64,000 bases of DNA from Parasphaerochaeta coccoides DSM 17374 (GCF_000208385.1 NC_015436.1:2108001-2172000), one strand, 5' to 3'; counted from the first letter of the stretch, positions 53,265-63,234 are shown. Notes: generated from the letters alone by a model not told the origin. Translations and numbers: made by a program.

Positions 53265-55145
53265 TCAGCGGGACAGAAGACCATGCACTATGCGCGCAAA
53301 CTTCACGGGATCCTTGGGTAATATGCCCGTGGCCAACAACGCTTGGTCGAGAAGGACACTGGACATATCGCTGATGTAGGAATCATCATTGCTCGCATCA
53401 ATCTTCCTGAGCATTGCGTCATCAATATTGATTTCCAGAACAGGCAGGACATCAAGTCCATCCCCCTGTCCCATTGCCTTGAGCATCTGCTGCATCCGAA
53501 CTGTCGGGGCATTGTCTTCAGTGACCACCACGGCGGGAGAATCTGTGAGGCGGGAGGAGACAACGACATCCTTGACGCGGCCATCCAAAGCCTTCTTGAT
53601 TTTCTCTACCAAAGGTGTCGCTTCCTTTGCCTTTTCCTTCTGCACTTCATCCTGCAAGTCATCCACCGCGCCAGTCCGGTTGATGGCTTTGAAGGGCAAA
53701 TCCTTGTACGTCCCCACGGAGCTGATTACCAAATCATCCACGTCGTCGGTCATCAACAGGACTTCATAGCCCTTCTTCTTGTACGCGGCAAGGAGGGGGC
53801 TGGCATGCAGGGAGGTTTCATCTCCTCCAGCAAGGTAGTAGATAGACTTCTGGCTTTCCGGCATATGTTCCTTGTAGGAAGCAAGACTGACAAAACCATC
53901 CCGTTCAGAGCTTTGGAAACGAACCAGCTCCAGCAACGTCTCCCTGTTGGCATAATCGCTGTAAAGACCTTCCTTCAAGGGTCGGTTGTACTCGGTGATG
54001 AACTTCACATAGAGGTCGGGATTCTTCTCGGCGATGGATGAAAATTCGGAGAGCAGTTTCTTCACGGAAGCATTGCGGATGGAGTTCATCACCCGGTTTT
54101 GCTGGAGGATTTCGCGGCTTACGTTGAGGGGCAGGTCTTCGCTGTCTATGATGCCCCGGACGAAACGCAGGTAGGTCGGAAGCAGTTCCTTGTCATCATC
54201 AGTGATGTAGACACGTTTGACATACAGCTTCACTCCCGGCTTATAGTCAGCGTAGTTCATATCAAAAGGAGCTTTCCCTGGAATGAAAAAAAGCGTGGTG
54301 TACTGGATGGTTCCTTCCGCCTGGGTATGGATGTAGAACAACGGATCGGAGGAATCATAGGTCATGCTCTTGTAGAAAGAATTGTAGTCATCCTCTTTCA
54401 GTTCGCTCTTGGCTCGACGCCACAATGCCGCCGCAGCGTTAATCTGCTCGACCTTGCGCTCCACGGTCTTGAGGGGATTCCCCTCGGCGTCCTTTTTCTC
54501 GTTGTCGTAGTTGGTCTTATCATAGGCCAGATAGATGGGATAGGCGATGTGATCACTGTATTTCTTGACCAGTTGTTCAAGTTGCCACCGGTTGGCAAAC
54601 TCATTCCCGTCTTCATTGAGGTACAAGGTTATCGTGCTGCCCTGGCTCTCGCGTTCCGCTTCCTCAACCGTATATGTCCCCTTCCCTGTGCTGATCCATT
54701 TCCAGGCTTGATCCTCACCTGCCTTGCGGCTGATGACTTCCACCTTGTCGGCAACCATGAAAGAGGAATAGAAACCTACGCCGAACTGTCCGATCAAATT
54801 GGAATCTTTCTTCTGATCATCGGTCAGATTGGCAAGGAACTTCCTTGTCCCGCTGCTGGCTATGGTTCCCAGGTTATCGTTCAAATCGTCATGGCTCATG
54901 CCGATGCCGTTGTCGCTGATGGTCAGGGTGCGCTTGTCGCCTTCGGTGAAGGAAAGGTCAATGCGCGGGGTATAGCTGATTTCCCTCAGCTTGTCATCGA
55001 CCAGACTCTGGTACTTCAGCTTGTCCAAGGCGTCGGACGAGTTGGAAATCAGTTCTCTCAGGAAAATTTCTTTGTTTGAATAAAGAGAATGGATGATCAA
55101 GTTCAACAATTGGGATACTTCCGTCTTGAACTTCTTTTGTTCCAT
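53265..55145 (-). CDS. htpG: Chaperone HtpG (Hsp90)
   Basis: A 626-residue bacterial Hsp90. N-terminal ATP-site motifs are NSSDALDKL, DNGIGM, GTIASSGT and GQFGVGFYS. The middle-domain Arg region (LPLNVSREILQQN) and the C-terminal dimerisation domain follow. It folds and remodels client proteins in the cytoplasm. The ATG at 55145 has GGAGG upstream; an earlier in-frame ATG lies before that site. It is divergent from the ROK regulator. Confidence 0.97.
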   Translation of the reverse strand: MEQKKFKTEVSQLLNLIIHSLYSNKEIFLRELISNSSDALDKLKYQSLVDDKLREISYTPRIDLSFTEGDKRTLTISDNGIGMSHDDLNDNLGTIASSGTRKFLANLTDDQKKDSNLIGQFGVGFYSSFMVADKVEVISRKAGEDQAWKWISTGKGTYTVEEAERESQGSTITLYLNEDGNEFANRWQLEQLVKKYSDHIAYPIYLAYDKTNYDNEKKDAEGNPLKTVERKVEQINAAAALWRRAKSELKEDDYNSFYKSMTYDSSDPLFYIHTQAEGTIQYTTLFFIPGKAPFDMNYADYKPGVKLYVKRVYITDDDKELLPTYLRFVRGIIDSEDLPLNVSREILQQNRVMNSIRNASVKKLLSEFSSIAEKNPDLYVKFITEYNRPLKEGLYSDYANRETLLELVRFQSSERDGFVSLASYKEHMPESQKSIYYLAGGDETSLHASPLLAAYKKKGYEVLLMTDDVDDLVISSVGTYKDLPFKAINRTGAVDDLQDEVQKEKAKEATPLVEKIKKALDGRVKDVVVSSRLTDSPAVVVTEDNAPTVRMQQMLKAMGQGDGLDVLPVLEINIDDAMLRKIDASNDDSYISDMSSVLLDQALLATGILPKDPVKFARIVHGLLSR

Positions 55146-55294
55146 AGGTAAAAACCTCCACATATCCATGCATGATGATTCGGGTTCCCCATGAAGAAAA
55201 CCCGCTCCTAGAACATAGTGAAATATTCGCTGCTCGGCAATGTCCCTTTCTCTGTCGGCTTAACAAAAAAAAGATGATGTATTATGCTTTCACC

Positions 55295-56440
55295 ATGCGG
55301 TTTTCTCTACCTTCCAATGCACGGGCCATAAACCGCCTGCGCATCCTGAATATCATTGCCACGAAAGACGGACTGTCGCGAGCCCAGATTGCACGTATCC
55401 TTGGGCTGAACAAAGTTTCCACCGGAGAGATAGTTGAAGGGCTTATCGGAGATGGCCTTGTGGTGGAGACAGGCAAGGTGACGACTGCCAACGGCCGCCG
55501 TCCGGTCGCCCTCTCATTGGTGAAGGACGCGCGTTCCTTGCTTGCCATAGACATTGCGCCAAAAGCGACCAGCTTTGCCTTGGCCGACCTTTCAGGTACG
55601 CTTCTCCGCTTTGAACGCTCTCCCAATACCCTCCTGGCAGGAGAGTCCCCGGAAGATGCTCTCTCCCGCCTGATCAAGGGATGCCGCCGTCTGTTGGATT
55701 TCATCAAGAACAGACAGCATCCCGTCGGTCTGGCTGTCTCTCTGGCCGGTAGTGTCGATGATGAAGGCTGTACTGTCTCCATTCCGTCGCTTGGATGGAC
55801 GGATGTTCCCCTGGCCGCCCTGTTGAAGCAACATTTGGACATTGATGTGGTGCTGGTTCCCCGTGTCACGGCTATGGTAGCCGGAGAAAAGTGGTTCTCA
55901 TCTGTTTTCTCCGCGCCTTCCGTCTACTATGTGAACTGGGATGACGGCATTGATTCCGCATGGGTGCTGGATGGAGTGACGGCAAGCCGCGGCATGTCTG
56001 TCTCATCTCTTTTCACGAGTACAGGCACTTTGGCCGAGACCGCCTCCGGCATGGCTCTCTCCCAAAGGGCACTCTCCATTTTGGGTGGTGATGACCTGTC
56101 GCTCCGGGTTCTCCTCCAGAAGTTGCCCGACATCCCCGCGCTCGATGGGTTAATGGAACACGCCTGTGTCGCCATGGGAGAAGCCTTGGCAACCATCTCT
56201 TGCGTAAGTGGATGCGATACACTGGTATTGGGGGGTGCGTTGAGCGGCTTGCCTGACTCGTACTTCGACATCATACAGGAAAAATACGCCGCATCATCTC
56301 CGCAAGAACGCACGTGCGTGGAGATAGTCCGTTCCCCTCTTGCTGACAAAGCCGCGCTGATGGGAGCCGTGGCTTCCGTCCTTGATCTGTTCATGTTCCG
56401 CCGTTCACTGCTTGACCAGTTGGACAGGCAGGAAAAATAA
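55295..56440 (+). CDS. ROK-family transcriptional regulator, sugar-kinase site degenerate
   Basis: A 381-residue NagC/XylR-type protein. A winged helix-turn-helix (RLRILNIIATKDGLSRAQIA, then RILGLNKVSTGEIVEGL) occupies residues 8-60 and a ROK domain follows. The ROK kinase loop DxGxT reads DIAPKAT and the zinc motif CxCGxxGCxE is missing, so sugar phosphorylation is not expected and inducer sensing may differ. No ribosome-binding site precedes 55295; a TATTAT ends 9 nt upstream, as at parE. A start at 55274 is possible. It is divergent from htpG and its targets are unknown. Confidence 0.82.
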   Translation: MRFSLPSNARAINRLRILNIIATKDGLSRAQIARILGLNKVSTGEIVEGLIGDGLVVETGKVTTANGRRPVALSLVKDARSLLAIDIAPKATSFALADLSGTLLRFERSPNTLLAGESPEDALSRLIKGCRRLLDFIKNRQHPVGLAVSLAGSVDDEGCTVSIPSLGWTDVPLAALLKQHLDIDVVLVPRVTAMVAGEKWFSSVFSAPSVYYVNWDDGIDSAWVLDGVTASRGMSVSSLFTSTGTLAETASGMALSQRALSILGGDDLSLRVLLQKLPDIPALDGLMEHACVAMGEALATISCVSGCDTLVLGGALSGLPDSYFDIIQEKYAASSPQERTCVEIVRSPLADKAALMGAVASVLDLFMFRRSLLDQLDRQEK

Positions 56441-56586
56441 TATATCGGCAATCAGGTCGCGCCATGAGAATGAGCATTACATGGGTCCGTCACCATCGGG
56501 ATTGATGCCGACGTACTTGATGCCGGAATTTTATTATCCGGCAGAATAGCAAATCCCTCTGTATCAAAAATCGTCCGCTAAGTTTT

Positions 56587-57135
56587 TCAGCTCTTTTCCG
56601 TTCTTTTCAAGACATCCAAATCTTTCAGGTAATCAGTACGCCAAGAAGAAAACAAAGCCCTGTTTTCCTGACTGCCATAGTCAGCATACGTCCAGGGAAA
56701 TGCCTGGAAACCCCCTTTGAAATAGATGAGCGTCACCTCGCCATATATGCCATCCGAAAGAGCTATGCGGTGGCTCCGGTTCTTGGTCGTCGCCAGGATG
56801 AGACTGCCTCCGGAGAGAAGCCCAGGATCCAGATTAACCATCCTGCCGCCATTTTCATTAAGGAATCGCTTCTCCAGGCCATTGGTCAGATGCTTTATCC
56901 GTGCCAAGGAAGAAGGATCTACCAAGGTCTCAAACACGCAGAAGGAACGCTTTGGCCGAGTTCCCATCTCATGGTCATAATAATCTGTCTGGGAAAAAGG
57001 AACAGGAGTTGAACATGCCCGCAGGGAGCCGTATTCCCCGGAGAGAACGCTCATGGCCGCATCAGCAGCCGCGTCATCACAGGACAGCACGCCCATGAAC
57101 AAGCGGACGGGAACAAAAAGCTGGACTTCCGCCAT
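56587..57135 (-). CDS. DUF4416 protein
   Basis: The 182-residue protein fits the DUF4416 family by its N-terminal VPVRLFMGVLS, YYDHEMG, KHLTNGLEKRF, NLDPGLLSGGSLILATTKN and the ALSDGIYGEVTLIYF block. The family is conserved in anaerobes and spirochaetes; no function is established. It is compact, single-domain and without signal or membrane segments, so cytoplasmic. GGAGG precedes the start. It stands 128 nt after the DAHP synthase fusion gene's stop in the same direction. Confidence 0.8.
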   Translation of the reverse strand: MAEVQLFVPVRLFMGVLSCDDAAADAAMSVLSGEYGSLRACSTPVPFSQTDYYDHEMGTRPKRSFCVFETLVDPSSLARIKHLTNGLEKRFLNENGGRMVNLDPGLLSGGSLILATTKNRSHRIALSDGIYGEVTLIYFKGGFQAFPWTYADYGSQENRALFSSWRTDYLKDLDVLKRTEKS

Positions 57136-57263
57136 GATTCCTCCTCATGCCCTTTTCGCATCCTATCTTTTTCATCCGCCCGGTTCTTCCTGCGGGACGA
57201 TAATGTCCGCCGGACAAGGATGACCACCGGACGATGTTGACCTCCAGAAGGGGTTGGAAAACC

Positions 57264-59174
57264 TTAATGGACAGCCGTGAAAAGCCCCAGAACCCTCAAC
57301 GACATGGAAGCTTCCCTGACCTGTTCAAGGGTCACAGAAAAAGCTCCGGGCTCTCCCAGCTCGGTTTCCACAAAGAAAGAATATTCCCATGGCTTGCCGG
57401 GGATGGGACGTGATTCCAGCTTCTTCATGCTCAGTCCATTGCGCGACAAGATTTCCAGAACATGGAACAAGGCTCCGGGTCGGTCATTCACCGAGAACAC
57501 CATGGCGGCACGGTTCACTTGACTCTGACTACGGTAGACATCAGCGTTCTCCTCGCGGGAAACAATATAGAACCTCGTGTAGTTGCGGGGGTTTGTCTCA
57601 ATGGACTCGGCAAGGACGGACAACCCGTAGACACTGGCCGCCGGAGCCCCTGCAATCGCGGCAAGGGTCGGATCTCCCTGTTCACCCACAAATTTGACTG
57701 CCCCCGCGGTATCAAAAAACGACACGGCTTGCGCGTGGGGAAGATGTGAACGCAGATATTCAACGCATTGGGCAAGTCCCTGGGGATGGGAATAGACCTT
57801 ACGGATATCCTCAAGACGGGTTCCCGGCAGGCCGATGAGATGATGAATGATCCTCACTTGTTGTTCCCCTACCACGGTAAGCGACGGATAGCTGTTCAGC
57901 AAATCAAGAGTCTCGTTTATCGTCCCTCCAAGAGTGTTTTCCACCGGTAGGACACCATAAGCAGCTTGGCCGCTGGCTACGGCTTCAAAGACATCACGGA
58001 ACGTCGTACTCGGCAGGACGGAGACATCTTCATTGAAGCTACGGTATACGGCCAGCTCACTGAACGCCCCTGGAACACCTTGATATGCCACGACTGAGGT
58101 TCCCTGGGGAGACCGCTTGTCCACAGGAGACTCCATGGCGCTGGGAAGGATGCGGGGAATCCGTTCAAGGCTTTTTCCCACCACGGGGGCAAGAGCCTGT
58201 ACATCACGCGCCAACTTTTCAAATTGGGCAGGATACAGGGACTGGGGGCCATCACTCAAGGCTTTCTCCGGATGGTCATGGACTTCGACCGTCAGACCGG
58301 ATGCTCCGGCTGCCACAATGGCAAGGGAAACTGGAGATACCATGTCACGTATGCCAGTGGCATGGCTGGGATCACCGATGATTGGCAGATGGGTCAACTT
58401 CTGTATGACCGGGATGGCACTCACATCCAGGGTGTTCCGGGTCGCTCTTTCATAGGTGCGGATTCCCCTTTCACAGAGAACCACCCCGTCAGTGCCACTG
58501 CTCATCAAGTATTCGGCAGCCATCAACCATTCCTCAATCGTGGCGGACAGTCCTCTTTTCAGAAGCACCGGCATGCCAGTCTTCCCTACGACCTTGAGAA
58601 GCTCGAAGTTCTGCATGTTGCGAGCCCCAATCTGGAACATGTGTACATAGTCCTTCATCATGTCCACGTCGGTGGTGCTGACGATTTCGCTGACCACCGG
58701 CATGCCATAGGCGTCTCCGGCTTCCCGCAGGTATTTCAATCCTTCCTCACCCAAACCTTGGAACGCATACGGGGAGGAACGGGGCTTGAACGCGCCGCCG
58801 CGCAGGATGACGGCTCCCGCTTCCCTCACCGCGCCACCGATCGACAGCATCTGCTCACGGGACTCCACGGCACAGGGGCCAGCAATCATCACGATGCGAT
58901 TTCCGCCAATCTTGACCGCCCCTACCTGGACAATGGTGTCATCCGGCTTGAGTTCGCGGGACGCCAGCTTGTACGGCTTGCTAATTGGAACGACACTTGC
59001 CACGCCTTCCAAAAGTTCAACTGAACGCAAATCCATCCGGGCAGTGCCCACGGCACCAATGATGGTTTCTTCCTTCCCGACTATTTCCTTGACCCTAAAG
59101 CCCTGTTTCTTCAGAAAGTTCCTGATAAAGTCCTTCTGGGCATCTGTCGCTGTTTTCTTGAGTACTATGATCAT
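57264..59174 (-). CDS. Fusion: DAHP synthase plus prephenate dehydratase
   Basis: A 636-residue bifunctional protein for aromatic amino acid synthesis. Residues 1-70 are an N-terminal regulatory ACT-like domain as in Thermotoga-type enzymes. Residues 85-345 are DAHP synthase (GPCAVESREQM, KPRSSPYAFQGLG, GDPSHATG). Residues 360-545 are prephenate dehydratase (QGVPGAFSE, ENTLGGTINETL, NYTRFYIV). Residues 556-636 form the Phe-binding ACT domain (GALFHVL, ESRP). All catalytic motifs look intact and the reading frame is continuous. It joins the first pathway step to the Phe branch, which implies joint feedback control by phenylalanine (inference). It has a weak AAGG upstream. Confidence 0.93.
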   Translation of the reverse strand: MIIVLKKTATDAQKDFIRNFLKKQGFRVKEIVGKEETIIGAVGTARMDLRSVELLEGVASVVPISKPYKLASRELKPDDTIVQVGAVKIGGNRIVMIAGPCAVESREQMLSIGGAVREAGAVILRGGAFKPRSSPYAFQGLGEEGLKYLREAGDAYGMPVVSEIVSTTDVDMMKDYVHMFQIGARNMQNFELLKVVGKTGMPVLLKRGLSATIEEWLMAAEYLMSSGTDGVVLCERGIRTYERATRNTLDVSAIPVIQKLTHLPIIGDPSHATGIRDMVSPVSLAIVAAGASGLTVEVHDHPEKALSDGPQSLYPAQFEKLARDVQALAPVVGKSLERIPRILPSAMESPVDKRSPQGTSVVAYQGVPGAFSELAVYRSFNEDVSVLPSTTFRDVFEAVASGQAAYGVLPVENTLGGTINETLDLLNSYPSLTVVGEQQVRIIHHLIGLPGTRLEDIRKVYSHPQGLAQCVEYLRSHLPHAQAVSFFDTAGAVKFVGEQGDPTLAAIAGAPAASVYGLSVLAESIETNPRNYTRFYIVSREENADVYRSQSQVNRAAMVFSVNDRPGALFHVLEILSRNGLSMKKLESRPIPGKPWEYSFFVETELGEPGAFSVTLEQVREASMSLRVLGLFTAVH

Positions 59175-59296
59175 AGTAAGATAACCTTGTACTTTTCCAA
59201 AGGAAAAATCAAGAATCCGGGAGAAAAAGCATCTTGGTGAGCATTGAATATTTCACCATTCCTCCTCACAATCTTTTCATAAAGGACAGATGAGGC

Positions 59297-60019
59297 ATGG
59301 AAACTATGAAAGAAAACAAGAAACAAATCATGGATGAAAAATACTGGGAGGATATCTTCCACGGATTTTCCTGTGCTATCACCGGCTCCGGAGAGACTCT
59401 GCATGGTTGCGGAACCCAGTCCCTCCTGCCTTCGGTATCTCAGATAGCGGAGGAAGATTCCTCCCCCTTCCGTGTCCTCATTGCCACGCTCATATCCTTG
59501 AGGACAAAGGACGCCGTCACCTATGCGGCGAGCCGCAGGCTTTTCAGTGTGGCGAATACTCCCCGTGCCATGCTTGCCCTAAGCCAGGAGCAGATTGAAA
59601 CTGCCATAGCCCCGGCTGGATTCTTCCGAACGAAGGCACGGAACATCCTGGAGATATCAAAAAAACTGGTAGAAGAACATGGAGGGCTTGTTCCTCCTGA
59701 TAAAGAAGCCCTTGTCTCCCTGCCAGGAGTCGGAACCAAGACAGCAAACCTGACGCTGAACCTTGGATTCGGCATTGATGCCATCTGCGTAGACTGCCAT
59801 GTCCATACCATTGCCAACAGAACCGGCTGGGTCAGCACAAAGAACCCTGAACAGACAGAAAAGGAATTGGAGAAGATACTTCCCCGCAGGTTCTGGATTC
59901 CCCTTAATGAACTTCTGGTCTCCTATGGCCAGAAGATATGTACATCGGTAAGTCCACGTTGCAGCATCTGCCCCATTGCTTCTACATGCCCCTGTATTGG
60001 AGTAAAGAAAAGCCGGTAA
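59297..60019 (+). CDS. nth: Endonuclease III
   Basis: A 240-residue base-excision glycosylase/AP lyase for oxidised pyrimidines. The helix-hairpin-helix LPGVGTKTAN contains the catalytic Lys, and VDCHVHTIANR contains the conserved Asp. The C-terminal cluster spacing C-X6-C-X2-C-X5-C (from about residue 215) binds [4Fe-4S]. The N-terminal 30 residues extend beyond the usual length. Starts at 59297 and 59306 are both possible. It is convergent with the GLUG lipoprotein gene. Confidence 0.95.
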   Translation: METMKENKKQIMDEKYWEDIFHGFSCAITGSGETLHGCGTQSLLPSVSQIAEEDSSPFRVLIATLISLRTKDAVTYAASRRLFSVANTPRAMLALSQEQIETAIAPAGFFRTKARNILEISKKLVEEHGGLVPPDKEALVSLPGVGTKTANLTLNLGFGIDAICVDCHVHTIANRTGWVSTKNPEQTEKELEKILPRRFWIPLNELLVSYGQKICTSVSPRCSICPIASTCPCIGVKKSR

Positions 60020-60115
60020 CTGGCAAATCCAGCACCGGCGTCATGTTTATCTCTTGCCCAGGCCATGGAGACGAATCCTTACATCTGCCCGTCTTTTTCT
60101 CACAACCCATTCTTC

Positions 60116-63016
60116 TCAGGGAGAAGGAGCATTCTGCAACACGGGATAACCGTCAGCGGTATTAACATCCCAGATTGCAAGATCCCATAGTTCGTTCTGC
60201 GTCCAGTTGGCGGATGTAGTCCAGAAACCCGAATTTTGGAATGTCGTGTTTGGCATCACAATCACTATCGGGAAAGTAATCACAACCTCCTCATAACCGG
60301 ATGGGTTCGTCGCCACCAAGGTTGGCGGCCCTACTACGGAGAAGTCGGAGACATACCGTTTGTATGTGAGGTCGGAAGTGGCAGCGCTGATATCTCCCGA
60401 AAAAGTCCCCAGGGACGGATTAGAGGACGTTTGCGTCCCCTCTACCTTGCCTGTGATTACTGCCACGACGCTCTTCATTTCATTGAAGTTATTGCTCATG
60501 GAACCGCCGAACCCACCGACTTGGGAGTTCCCCGTCACGGTTTCCACGACCACGTACACATTCCTGATGACTACCGATGTCTCATGTATTTTCCCAGCAT
60601 AGCCACCGGCAAGGTTTTTGTTGCCGCTGCTGACAGTTCCCACACGGGCGTAAGAGTCATATACGCCTCCGCTGGCATGTCCCCCGACAAAACCGCCCGT
60701 CATAGGCCCTCCGGCAATCGTCCCGCTCACATGGACGGAACTCTCCTTGATGTCCGCGTAACCCAAGTACCCGACGAACCCACCGATGATCCCAGTGTTC
60801 CCGCTCCCCGTGTATGTGATGCTGCCGATAATCGCCGCGCTCTTGGCTATCAGCCTCCCTGTCGGAGGCCCCGAAGCGGTCATGCCTCCTACAAAACCGC
60901 CGGTGTAGTCTTTCCCATGAATGTTCCCGACTTCCACAAGGCTGTCAGTGATTACAATATTGCTTCCGTTCATGTATGCGACGAAACCGCCGACCATTCC
61001 TGTTCCCTTGATATCCCCACTGACATGGACGCTGCTTCCTTTAACCTGTGCGTTGTCCTTGATTTCTCCTACGAAACCGCCGACATACTTCCCTCCTTCC
61101 ACAAAAGAAGCCGCGCTCCTGCCTTTGGCACTGCTGTCCTGTATGATGGCCTGAATTCCTATGCTCCTCCCTACAAAACCTCCCGCAAAATTGGAGTTCG
61201 CATCAGCAGCCGTACAAATCACCCGGTCAAAGACCACCGATGAGTTCTCAATGGAGGATGCCGTATTCTGACCGGCAAAACCTCCGACATATCCGCCGCT
61301 TCTCACGCTTCCAACCACGACATAACTGTTCTCTATCGTCCCGTGTGATGTATGACCAACAAATCCTCCGGCATAACTCCCGGCCGCGCCCGTGTTGGCG
61401 CTCACCTCCCCGATAATGACATGACTGTTTATTATCGCAGAGGTTTCGCTGTACCCTACCAAGCCTCCGACATGCCCTGCGCCACGGACGCTCTCGGCAA
61501 TGACCTTACAGCCCTCTACCTGTCCTTGTGTGCTGGCACCGACTAAACCGCCCACATGGGCTCCCGTCCCTCCGACCGTCGCATAGCTCGTAGAATTCAA
61601 AATGGTGCCTTGGTTGCTTACTCCGACCAGTCCGCCTACATAAGCAGCTCCCTCCACATACCCGCTCACGAAACAGTTCTCTATTATCCCTACATTCTTA
61701 CCCGCCAAGCCGCCAATTCCATAACTGCTACTTGTATTAGTTCCTCTGACCATCACGTTCGTCAGGCCAAGGTTATTCACGTTACCGTTCATCGACTCAA
61801 AGAAACCTACATTTTCCGCCGAAGACGTGATCCGCAGCCCGTTGACCACATGCCCTTTCCCATCGAACTTCCCCATGAAATTTATAGTCGGCCATGTCAG
61901 GGAATTTGCAGCCAAGTACTCGCCCAGCTCTATGTCACGGGCCAGCTCGTAGTAACTGCCGGCCGTACTGCCGTGAGTCTCCAGCACTCCCTTCAACCCA
62001 CGGGCGGTATATATCTTATAGGGGTCTGTCTGCGTACCTGTGCCGGTGTAGTCCGGGATGTTCTCCTGTTTGAACGAGCCGTTCCCCCCGTCCGTCCACG
62101 CCGCCACGCCCACCGGATTCACATCAATACCCCACCCCGTGAGCTTCACGCTGTAGGTGCTGTGGTACCCCGCCTCGAAAACCTTAGCGTCCAGGATGTT
62201 CCACGTATATGTCTTTCCCGTGCTGGGGAGCGTGAAGATCATTTTCCTATGTGGATAGGTGACTCCGTCATGCGGTACAATAATCGCCACTCCTGCCGTC
62301 CCCTCCGCGTTCACCGGCACTTTTCCTCCTGCCGCATCCGTCTGCCTGTTGCTTATGCTCCCGTCTTCAAAATTAATCTCAGCCATGGTAGGCATGCTCT
62401 GGTAACGCACACTCAGCCCCGCAAGGTCGCTCGTTTCCAGCCCTTCCCCCGCACTAATCTCCAGCGTCAGCTTGGAAAGCTTGTGCTGGAAGGTGAGATC
62501 AACGTCTACGGGCACGTCCTTGCCCACCCCGTCCACTCGCGCGAAGATCAGGTCATCCTCATACGGATCCTCCTGGTTCCTCACGTCTACCTTGTAGATG
62601 TATGCGGACCCTCCGTTCAGGATTGGGGTATTTCGGTAGGGATAATAGGCAAACAAACCCACCTCGGTGCCGTCTGCCGGAAAGAAGGCGTCCCCCCAGA
62701 ACTTCCCCGTCAGGGAATCATATGTGTAGGGGTAGTTCACCACGTCGTTCAGGATGTTGGCAGGGTTCACGTCGGTACCTGTGGAGACCATGTACAGTCC
62801 TATCTCATCTCCCTCCTCCCACGTCCATGAGCCGTCAGGATTCCCCACCACACGAGCGGAGAAGGCTATGCCCTCCTTCTGTGCGACCGGCGGATGCAGA
62901 TCCTGGATGCAGGAGACCAGCACTAATACGAGTACAACAAGAACTAACAATACTATAGGAAGCGTCTTCCCAGGACGCAACAAAACTCTGGAACTCAGAG
63001 ACTTTAATTCATGCAT
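60116..63016 (-). CDS. Surface lipoprotein: fimbrillin-like domain plus GLUG repeats
   Basis: A 966-residue protein. A type II signal peptide (basic n-region, long Val/Leu core, lipobox LVSC with Cys36) is followed by a fimbrillin-like domain to about residue 310 (WTWEEGDEIGLYM, VGLFAYYPY, TFQHKLSKLTLEIS). From residue 340 about a dozen GLUG-type repeats follow, with the recurring pattern YVGGFVG....G.I.NS.V..G.V, which build right-handed beta-helix-like surfaces on adhesins. The final 80 residues contain W-T-Q-N-E-L-W and a P-V-L-Q end. It resembles the RCC1 lipoprotein at 24 kb in its N-terminal half. GGGAGG lies 15 nt before the ATG, longer than ideal. A four-copy 33-bp array precedes it. 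The likely role is host or surface adhesion. Confidence 0.85.
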   Translation of the reverse strand: MHELKSLSSRVLLRPGKTLPIVLLVLVVLVLVLVSCIQDLHPPVAQKEGIAFSARVVGNPDGSWTWEEGDEIGLYMVSTGTDVNPANILNDVVNYPYTYDSLTGKFWGDAFFPADGTEVGLFAYYPYRNTPILNGGSAYIYKVDVRNQEDPYEDDLIFARVDGVGKDVPVDVDLTFQHKLSKLTLEISAGEGLETSDLAGLSVRYQSMPTMAEINFEDGSISNRQTDAAGGKVPVNAEGTAGVAIIVPHDGVTYPHRKMIFTLPSTGKTYTWNILDAKVFEAGYHSTYSVKLTGWGIDVNPVGVAAWTDGGNGSFKQENIPDYTGTGTQTDPYKIYTARGLKGVLETHGSTAGSYYELARDIELGEYLAANSLTWPTINFMGKFDGKGHVVNGLRITSSAENVGFFESMNGNVNNLGLTNVMVRGTNTSSSYGIGGLAGKNVGIIENCFVSGYVEGAAYVGGLVGVSNQGTILNSTSYATVGGTGAHVGGLVGASTQGQVEGCKVIAESVRGAGHVGGLVGYSETSAIINSHVIIGEVSANTGAAGSYAGGFVGHTSHGTIENSYVVVGSVRSGGYVGGFAGQNTASSIENSSVVFDRVICTAADANSNFAGGFVGRSIGIQAIIQDSSAKGRSAASFVEGGKYVGGFVGEIKDNAQVKGSSVHVSGDIKGTGMVGGFVAYMNGSNIVITDSLVEVGNIHGKDYTGGFVGGMTASGPPTGRLIAKSAAIIGSITYTGSGNTGIIGGFVGYLGYADIKESSVHVSGTIAGGPMTGGFVGGHASGGVYDSYARVGTVSSGNKNLAGGYAGKIHETSVVIRNVYVVVETVTGNSQVGGFGGSMSNNFNEMKSVVAVITGKVEGTQTSSNPSLGTFSGDISAATSDLTYKRYVSDFSVVGPPTLVATNPSGYEEVVITFPIVIVMPNTTFQNSGFWTTSANWTQNELWDLAIWDVNTADGYPVLQNAPSP

Positions 63017-63117
63017 ATATTTATGTTATATCCTCCCAAGATAATTAACAGCTTTCACCAGATATATTGGTATCAATAGTGTATCCTGATAGTAATACTA
63101 CCAAAGAACTTTGTATA

Positions 63118-63234
63118 TTACCCGAAAGTACTATTTATAGAAAATAGGCATTACCCAAAGGTACTATTTATAGGGTATGGGTATTACCCGAAAGTATTAT
63201 TTATAGGAAACAGGCATTACCCAAAAGTATTATC
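63118..63234 (-). promoter_or_regulatory. Four GGGTAAT boxes in a 33-bp periodic array
   Basis: Boxes begin at 63118, 63151, 63184 and 63217, exactly 33 bp apart, all facing the GLUG lipoprotein gene. Types alternate: CCCGAAAG at 63118 and 63184, CCCAAARG at 63151 and 63217. A -10-like TATTAC lies at 63098-63093, 19 bp past the nearest box. CAAAG-AA-CTTTG (63102-63114) is an extra dyad. The rest of 63017-63390 holds only the upstream terminator. Confidence 0.75.

Noticed and set aside
63118-63234. Short CRISPR array
   Set aside because: The spacing is regular, but conserved boxes cover most of each unit, the intervals are similar to each other, and there are no cas genes. A promoter-proximal operator array fits better.
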